Shown here: positions 59,151 through 64,000 of the stretch, piece by piece
Layout: each line of letters begins with the position of its first letter
Numbering within the stretch: position 1 is the first letter of the stretch
DNA from: Pseudomonadota bacterium
GTDB taxonomy: Bacteria > Pseudomonadota > Alphaproteobacteria > Acetobacterales > Acetobacteraceae
Length of the DNA: 64,000 nt
Assembly (NCBI GenBank): GCA_021801255.1
Contig: JAJYYH010000063.1
Span: forward strand, 1 to 64,000
Direction: 5' to 3'
The notes under the pieces: generated by a model
Seen by the model: only the letters and a program-made list of their open reading frames with translations
What the model was told of the DNA's origin: nothing
Database searches by the model: none
Program-made: the position numbers and the translations under genes

Positions 59151-61232
59151 TTAGCGGCTTTCCTGCCGCCAGGCGATCACCACGACCGCCAGAATGATCG
59201 CCAGCGCCGCCCATGCCGGCAAGAGGGGCAGAGCCGCGACCCCGGTCACGATATGGGCATCATTGCGGGTCAGGCCAATCCAATGTGCCCCCGACGATCG
59301 CGCTTCGGGCATGGTGCGGCGCAGCGTCGGGGCGCCCTCGGGCACCAGCCAATGGATCCCGCCGCCGCTCGCCCGTACCAGCGGCGCGAGCTTGGTCGCG
59401 GTGGCGCGGAGATCGGCCATTTCGATAGGATCGCCGCCACCCGCCGCGGCATAGGCCGTGCGGGAGCCATCGCCGATGCGCCAGACGCCGGGAAGCGTCG
59501 CCGGCAGGCTGGCGCGGTCCTCGCCCGGCGCCGCCGGGGTTAGCGTCACCGCCGTTTCATGCCCTTCGGGATCGGTCACCGTCACGGTCTCGGGGGGGTG
59601 CGCGGCGATGCTGCGGCTGGTGATTTCGAGCCGCCCCCCCGTGATGCGCGCCGCGAGCGCGTTTTCCTCGAGTTCCGGCTCCTTCATCAGCCAGTGCGCG
59701 ACGCGCCGCAGCAATTCCGCCTGCGGCCCACCGCCCTGGTGGCCCCTCGACCAGAGCCAGATCTGATCGGAAAGCAGCATCGCGACGCGCCCCTTGCCGA
59801 CATGATCGAGCAGCAGGAGCGGCTGGCCGTCCGGGGTTTGCATCACCACCTGGCCATGCACGTCGCTAACCGCGATATGGCGATACCAAGAGCCCCAGCT
59901 CGGGGGCGCGCCGTCGTGCCAGCCGGGGAGTTGGGCGGTGACCGGATGGCGCGCGCCGAGCGCGGTGATCTCGGGGCGGAAGGCGCCCTCGGCGACCGCG
60001 CCGTCGCCTTCTTGCGGCTGGGCCGGCAGGATATCGGCGAGCGGGGTGGCACTCAGGCTGCCGGGGCCGGCGAATTCCGGCCCGACGCTGAGCAAGAGCG
60101 CGCCACCACGGCGGACATAGTCGGCGATGTTGCGGAGATAGGCCGGAGGCAGAATGCCGCGATTCTGGAAGCGGTCGAGGATGATTAGGTCGAACTGGCT
60201 GATTTTCACCTGGAACAGCTCACGCACCGGAAAGGCGATCAGCGCCAGCTCATTGAGCGGCGTGAGGTCGTCCTTCTCGGGGGGGCGGAGAATGGTGAAA
60301 TGTACCAGATCAACCGCCGGATCGGCCTTCAGGAGCCGCCGCCAGGTACGCTCCCCGGGATGCGGCTCGCCGGAGACGAGCAGCACGCGGAGCCGGTCGC
60401 GCACGCCGTTGATGGTCACCACGGCGCGGCTATTGAGCGCGGTGACGGCGCCCGGCAAGGGATCGGCCTGCAGCTCGATCACCGTCGGGCCGGCCCGCGT
60501 GATCGGGATGCGCAGGGTATGGGGGGTGCCAATCGGAGCGGGTTCGCGGCGCGGTGGATCGCCGTCGCGACGCAGCGTGATCACGGTTTCGGCGGCCGGA
60601 TGGGCGACCCCGAGATCGTCGATCTCAATGCGGAGCGTGACGTCGTGGCCGACGATGCCGTAGCTCGGGGCTTCGAGCACGCGCAGGCTGCGGTCGGTTT
60701 CCTCGCCGCGCGCGGGGATCAGCACATGGAGCGGCGCTTTCCCCCAATCCGGCCGGGCCGGGATGTCATGCACCTGGCCCGCGGTGATCGCGACGATGCC
60801 GGCGAGGCGATCGCGCGGGATATCGGCCAGCGCGCGGCCGGCAGCGGCGAAAAGCTGCGTGCCGCCATGGCCGGTATCGGGCACGACGACGCTTTGCAGG
60901 GTGAGATCGCCCATCCCCCCCGCCGCAGCGGTAATCTCCCGCCGCGCCGCCTCGGCGACTGCCGCGCGGTCGCCGATCCGCATGACGGCACTTTGATCGA
61001 TGACGAGAAGCGCGATATCGGCCAGCCCCTGGCGCGTCTCGCGCACCAGTGTCGGCCCGGCGAGCCAGAGCAGCAGCACCGCGAAGGCCAGGGCCCGCCA
61101 GCCCACGCCGCGCGCCCGCCGCCAGAGGGCCAGCGCAAGCACCAGCAGGGAGATCGCGGCGAGGGCCGCGAGCACGTCTAGCGAAACGAGAGGGGCGAAG
61201 CGCAGCGCGGCGAGGGTGTCATGGGTATTCAT
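59151..61232 (-). CDS. Membrane protein with glutamine amidotransferase-like fold (DUF58/DUF4159 cluster)
   Basis: A 693-aa protein with two N-terminal helices (LVSLDVLAALAAISLLVLALALW and WRALAFAVLLLWLAGPTLV), a long extracytoplasmic part with a class I amidotransferase-like region (FDLIILDRFQNRGILPPAYLRNIADYVRRGGALLLSVG), and a C-terminal helix (WAALAIILAVVVIAWRQ). The catalytic Cys-His-Glu triad of real amidotransferases is not apparent. It overlaps the DUF4159 gene by 4 nt. Such genes occur with MoxR, DUF58 and BatA-like genes in alphaproteobacteria; function unproven. Confidence 0.78.
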   Translation of the reverse strand: MNTHDTLAALRFAPLVSLDVLAALAAISLLVLALALWRRARGVGWRALAFAVLLLWLAGPTLVRETRQGLADIALLVIDQSAVMRIGDRAAVAEAARREITAAAGGMGDLTLQSVVVPDTGHGGTQLFAAAGRALADIPRDRLAGIVAITAGQVHDIPARPDWGKAPLHVLIPARGEETDRSLRVLEAPSYGIVGHDVTLRIEIDDLGVAHPAAETVITLRRDGDPPRREPAPIGTPHTLRIPITRAGPTVIELQADPLPGAVTALNSRAVVTINGVRDRLRVLLVSGEPHPGERTWRRLLKADPAVDLVHFTILRPPEKDDLTPLNELALIAFPVRELFQVKISQFDLIILDRFQNRGILPPAYLRNIADYVRRGGALLLSVGPEFAGPGSLSATPLADILPAQPQEGDGAVAEGAFRPEITALGARHPVTAQLPGWHDGAPPSWGSWYRHIAVSDVHGQVVMQTPDGQPLLLLDHVGKGRVAMLLSDQIWLWSRGHQGGGPQAELLRRVAHWLMKEPELEENALAARITGGRLEITSRSIAAHPPETVTVTDPEGHETAVTLTPAAPGEDRASLPATLPGVWRIGDGSRTAYAAAGGGDPIEMADLRATATKLAPLVRASGGGIHWLVPEGAPTLRRTMPEARSSGAHWIGLTRNDAHIVTGVAALPLLPAWAALAIILAVVVIAWRQESR

Positions 61233-63904
61233 TGTCCGAGCCGCTCCAGGATCGCCGGGACATGCACCTGATCGCCCTTATAATTGCCGGTCAGGGCATA
61301 CATCACGAGATTGACGCCGAACCGGTAGGCGAGCAGGCGCTGGCGGTCGCCGCCGGGGATGACGGCGTAGGGATGATGGCCTTCGTCATCGACCGCCCAG
61401 GCGGCGGCCCAGTCATTGGCGCCGATGATCACCGGGCTCACGCTGTCATTGCTGCGGTCCTGGTCGCGCTGCACCCAGACACTGGCGCCGTCATAGCGCC
61501 CGGGGAAATCGCGGAGCAGGAAAAACGTGCGCGCCAGCACATGATCGACGGTGAGCGGCGCGAGCGGCGGAATCGCGAGTTCCCGGCCGAGCCGGCGCAG
61601 CGCCGCCGCGCCACCCGGGTTGAAATCCGCCCCGGCCGCGGCATCGCGGGTGTCGATGAGGATGATCCCGCCATGGCTCATGTAATCGTTGAGCGCGTTC
61701 ACCTCGGCCGGAGAGGGGCTCGGCGCGTCGGCGAGGATCGGCCAGTAGAGCAGCGGGTAGAAGCTCAGATCGTCCTCGCCGGGCTTGACCGCGGCCGGCG
61801 TCGCGAGCGCCGCCGCGGTGCGCTGGTTGACATAGTCCGAGAGCCCGGCAAGCCCGGCGCGGGAGACCTGATCGACCGTGCCATCCCCGGTGACCACGTA
61901 GGCCAGCCGTGTCTCGAGCGCCGGGTTGGGGCTCGCCGGCCATTCGGCATGAGCCGCGAGCGGGAGCGCAAGGAGGAGGGTGAAGCCTGCCAGCCGTGGC
62001 CGCAGCAAGCCGCGCAAGCCGAGCGAGACGATCAGATCGAGCGCCAGGAGCGCAAGGGCCATGCCGAGCAAAAGCGGCCCGAAATCGCGCGTCCGGCCGA
62101 TCGCGGCGAGCGAGGCCTGCTGCGCTCCGGCGATCGGGGCGCTTGCCGCGAGCGGCGGCAGACCATCGGCGAGGTTGCGCGCTTCCCGTGCGTTCTCCGG
62201 TCCATAGAGCCCCGGCGGCGCCGCTGGCCCGGCCGGGGTGGTGGCGAGCGCGTTGGCGGGAAGGGCGCGGGCGGCGGGTGGCGGCGGGCCGAGCACGCCG
62301 AAGCCATCGAGGGTCTCGGCCGGGGCGAGCGGCGTCGCATCGGGGGTTGCCGCGACCCCGGCCGAGAGCTGCACGATGCGCCGCAGCATGTCCACGAAGA
62401 GGCCGGAGAGCGGCAGATTCGACCAATCGTCATTGGCGGTGACGTGGAACAGCACGATCCGCCCGGGCCCACGCGCCGCGCTGGTCACCAGCGGCGTGCC
62501 ATCGGAGAGCGAGGCCCAGGTCTCGGAGGCAAGCCGCGCCGAGGGCTCGGCCAGAACCTGCCGCGCGATGCTGACCTCCGCCGGCGTCGGCAGGCCGGCG
62601 AAGGGAGAGTCCGGCGGGAAGGGCGCGAGATGGGCTGGCTTGTCCCACGACATCGCCCCCCCCAGCGTGCGATCGCCGAGCAGCAGCGGCACCGGGAGGA
62701 AGTCATCGGGATGGGCGGCCAGGCGCGGGCCGGCAAAGCGCACCAGCACCCCACCCTGCGCGAGGAAACGCGCCACCCCCTCGGCCTCCACGCCCTCGCC
62801 GAGCGGCCGGTCGGCGAGGATCAGCACCGCCAGCTTGCTTGCCAGGAGGCGCGCGAGATCGCCTTCGCGGATTTCGGCGAAGGGCGCGAGCGCCCGGCGG
62901 AGATAATAGAGATCGCCAATCAGCGGCGCATCGGCGGCGGTCGCATCGGCGGCGGCGAGCCCGACCGGGCGGCGCCGCCAGCGTTCATCGAGCAGCACCA
63001 CGCCCCCCGCCGAGGCGGGGCCGACGAGCACCAGCCGGGCGAGCTGGTTGCGCAGTTCGGGCGGCAAGGCGATCGCCCGCTCGGCCGTCGCGGCACCCGG
63101 CGCCCCCCGCAGCTCGACCCGCGCCAAAGTCCGGCCATCGCCGGTCTCAGCCAGGATGGCGGCGGGGGGTGTGGCACCGCCGGGGATTTGTGCCATGCGG
63201 GCGATCAGCGCCGCAGCGGTGGCCCGCGGGGGCAGCAGCAGGCGGAGAGGGACCGGGGCACGCAACTCCAGCACATGGCCGGCGGCTTTGAGCGCGCCGG
63301 CGAAGGCGGGGTCGCCCCCGGTCGCAAGGCCATCGGCGAGATAGACGATGCCGGCGTCGCGGACCGCCGCAAGCGCGCGGGCGCTCGCGTCGCGGTCGGG
63401 CGGCCAGGGCAGGGGCGCGAGGGCGGCCAGCCGGGCGCGCGCCGCGGCGACCGGGAGCGCCGGGCTGAGCCGGGGCGGGCTGCCATCGGCGCTGGGCGCG
63501 GTGGCGAGGAGCGCCACATCGCGGCCGGCGCGCGCCGCGCGATCGAGAATACCTTGTGCCGCTGCGATGCGGGCCGACCAGTCCGCCGCCGCCGCCCAGC
63601 CGTTATCGATCACCAGCAAAACCGTGCCCTGCCCCGGCAGCGCGGAACCCGCCTCGCGGAGCGGCCCGGCAAGGCCAATGATCAGCAGCACGGCCGCGAG
63701 CAGGCGCAGAACGAGCAGCCAGAGCGGCGTGCGGGCGCTGGTTTCCTCCTTGGTCGGCAAGCCGAGCAGCAGCCGGATCGCCGGGAAATTCTGCCGCCGC
63801 GGCGCCGGCGGCGTCACCCGCAGCAGCCACCACAGGAGCGGCAGGCCGGCCAGCGCCAGCAGCAACCAGGGCGAGGCGAAACCGAACGCGGCCACGCCAC
63901 GCAT
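61229..63904 (-). CDS. DUF4159 domain-containing membrane protein with BatA-like N-terminus
   Basis: An 891-aa protein. The N-terminal two helices (FASPWLLLALAGLPLLWWLLRVTPP and LWLLVLRLLAAVLLIIGLAGPL) match the BatA-type double membrane domain, followed by a vWA-like segment (VLLVIDNGWAAAADWS). After a long middle with amidotransferase-like parts and another helix, the C-terminus is a DUF4159 domain (MSHGGIILIDTRDA, FFLLRDFPGRYDGA, NLVMYALTGNYKGDQVHVP). Start at ATG overlapping the upstream stop (TGATG); the track begins one codon earlier at TTG. Function unknown, likely envelope-related with MoxR/DUF58 partners. Confidence 0.85.
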   Translation of the reverse strand: MRGVAAFGFASPWLLLALAGLPLLWWLLRVTPPAPRRQNFPAIRLLLGLPTKEETSARTPLWLLVLRLLAAVLLIIGLAGPLREAGSALPGQGTVLLVIDNGWAAAADWSARIAAAQGILDRAARAGRDVALLATAPSADGSPPRLSPALPVAAARARLAALAPLPWPPDRDASARALAAVRDAGIVYLADGLATGGDPAFAGALKAAGHVLELRAPVPLRLLLPPRATAAALIARMAQIPGGATPPAAILAETGDGRTLARVELRGAPGAATAERAIALPPELRNQLARLVLVGPASAGGVVLLDERWRRRPVGLAAADATAADAPLIGDLYYLRRALAPFAEIREGDLARLLASKLAVLILADRPLGEGVEAEGVARFLAQGGVLVRFAGPRLAAHPDDFLPVPLLLGDRTLGGAMSWDKPAHLAPFPPDSPFAGLPTPAEVSIARQVLAEPSARLASETWASLSDGTPLVTSAARGPGRIVLFHVTANDDWSNLPLSGLFVDMLRRIVQLSAGVAATPDATPLAPAETLDGFGVLGPPPPAARALPANALATTPAGPAAPPGLYGPENAREARNLADGLPPLAASAPIAGAQQASLAAIGRTRDFGPLLLGMALALLALDLIVSLGLRGLLRPRLAGFTLLLALPLAAHAEWPASPNPALETRLAYVVTGDGTVDQVSRAGLAGLSDYVNQRTAAALATPAAVKPGEDDLSFYPLLYWPILADAPSPSPAEVNALNDYMSHGGIILIDTRDAAAGADFNPGGAAALRRLGRELAIPPLAPLTVDHVLARTFFLLRDFPGRYDGASVWVQRDQDRSNDSVSPVIIGANDWAAAWAVDDEGHHPYAVIPGGDRQRLLAYRFGVNLVMYALTGNYKGDQVHVPAILERLGQ

Positions 63905-64000
63905 CAAGCGAGCGCCGTGTAGAGCGCGAGCAGCGCGGTCTCCGGCGGCTGATCGGTGGTGTGGCTGAAAAACCCGAACCGCGCCGCCCGCGCGAGATCG
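63904..64000 (-). CDS. DUF58 domain-containing protein, C-terminal fragment cut by the window edge
   Basis: The last 31 codons of a minus-strand gene reading ARAARFGFFSHTTDQPPETALLALYTALA, the usual end of DUF58 proteins. The stop overlaps the DUF4159 start by one base. With the two genes downstream it forms the end of a MoxR-DUF58-DUF4159 type operon; MoxR would be expected just outside the window. Confidence 0.75.
   Translation of the reverse strand, partial: DLARAARFGFFSHTTDQPPETALLALYTALA

Noticed and set aside
61049-63922. 957-aa plus-strand ORF opposite the DUF4159 gene
   Set aside because: Arg/Gly/Gln-rich shadow with no motif; the minus-strand gene has clear membrane segments and known domains.
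1-64000. CRISPR arrays, tRNA or rRNA genes, transposases, prophage genes
   Set aside because: I found no regularly spaced repeats, no cloverleaf-like segments in the intergenic gaps and no transposase, integrase or phage proteins.

Overview
The window is about 64 kb of very GC-rich (roughly 65-70%) bacterial chromosome. The gene content points to an aerobic alphaproteobacterium, most likely of the Acetobacteraceae/Rhodospirillales type: a hopanoid operon (hpnABCDE-shc-hpnG), a cytochrome bc1 operon (petABC), the carD/fdxA/S4/Suv3-helicase block, single-gene AcnA aconitase and a zinc-free L36. I see no tRNA, rRNA, CRISPR array, transposase or prophage. The long antisense ORFs in the track are by-products of high GC.

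Layout. 1-6.6 kb: a perfect 30-bp inverted repeat, rpmJ, the glycolate oxidase operon glcDEF, a sulfotransferase and a P1-family (DmpA-like) peptidase. 6.6-10.5 kb: a histone H1-like Lys/Ala/Thr protein, a 500-bp non-coding stretch, then a prpC/prpD-type pair on the minus strand. 10.6-19.4 kb: a HpnL-like membrane protein divergent from seven tightly coupled hopanoid genes that lead from farnesyl-PP through squalene to hopene and side-chain processing. 19.3-23.8 kb: a complete RbsABC-type importer. 24.0-27.0 kb: an orphan ketoacyl synthase/chain-length-factor pair, then hemF. 27.1-29.9 kb: petABC. 30.0-36.7 kb (minus): CarD regulator, 7Fe ferredoxin, S4 protein, Suv3-like helicase, an unusual histidine kinase, ccmB and ccmA. 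36.8-41.6 kb: acnA and a FUSC membrane protein. 41.6-47.7 kb (minus): AhpD-like and EthD-like small enzymes, SCO1, nrdB, a GIY-YIG remnant, two tiny lipoproteins missing from the ORF track, and nrdA. 47.8-52.1 kb: a Na/Pi cotransporter, then a Fur-box-centred iron locus (DUF3859 protein divergent from cupredoxin-FTR1), then a nitroreductase. 52.3-57.0 kb: two large glycosyltransferases. 57.0-64.0 kb (minus): two exported proteins, TspO, and the end of a DUF58/DUF4159 membrane cluster that runs off the window.

Functional themes are respiration and its assembly (bc1, CcmAB, SCO1, heme synthesis), C2/C3 carbon use (GlcDEF, PrpCD, AcnA), envelope lipids and polysaccharides (hopanoids, KS/CLF, glycosyltransferases, sulfotransferase), iron uptake and dNTP synthesis.

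No obviously new multi-gene system stands out. The most interesting signals are small: (i) a dispersed element of about 100 bp with imperfect terminal inverted repeats, four copies, all downstream of minus-strand genes and in three cases providing the stop codon; (ii) short tandem duplications of 9-18 bp at the 3' ends of five unrelated genes; (iii) two 39-40 aa lipoprotein genes between nrdA and nrdB; (iv) an orphan KS/CLF pair; (v) a glycosyltransferase with no acceptable start codon; (vi) a histidine kinase whose N-box Asn is replaced by His.
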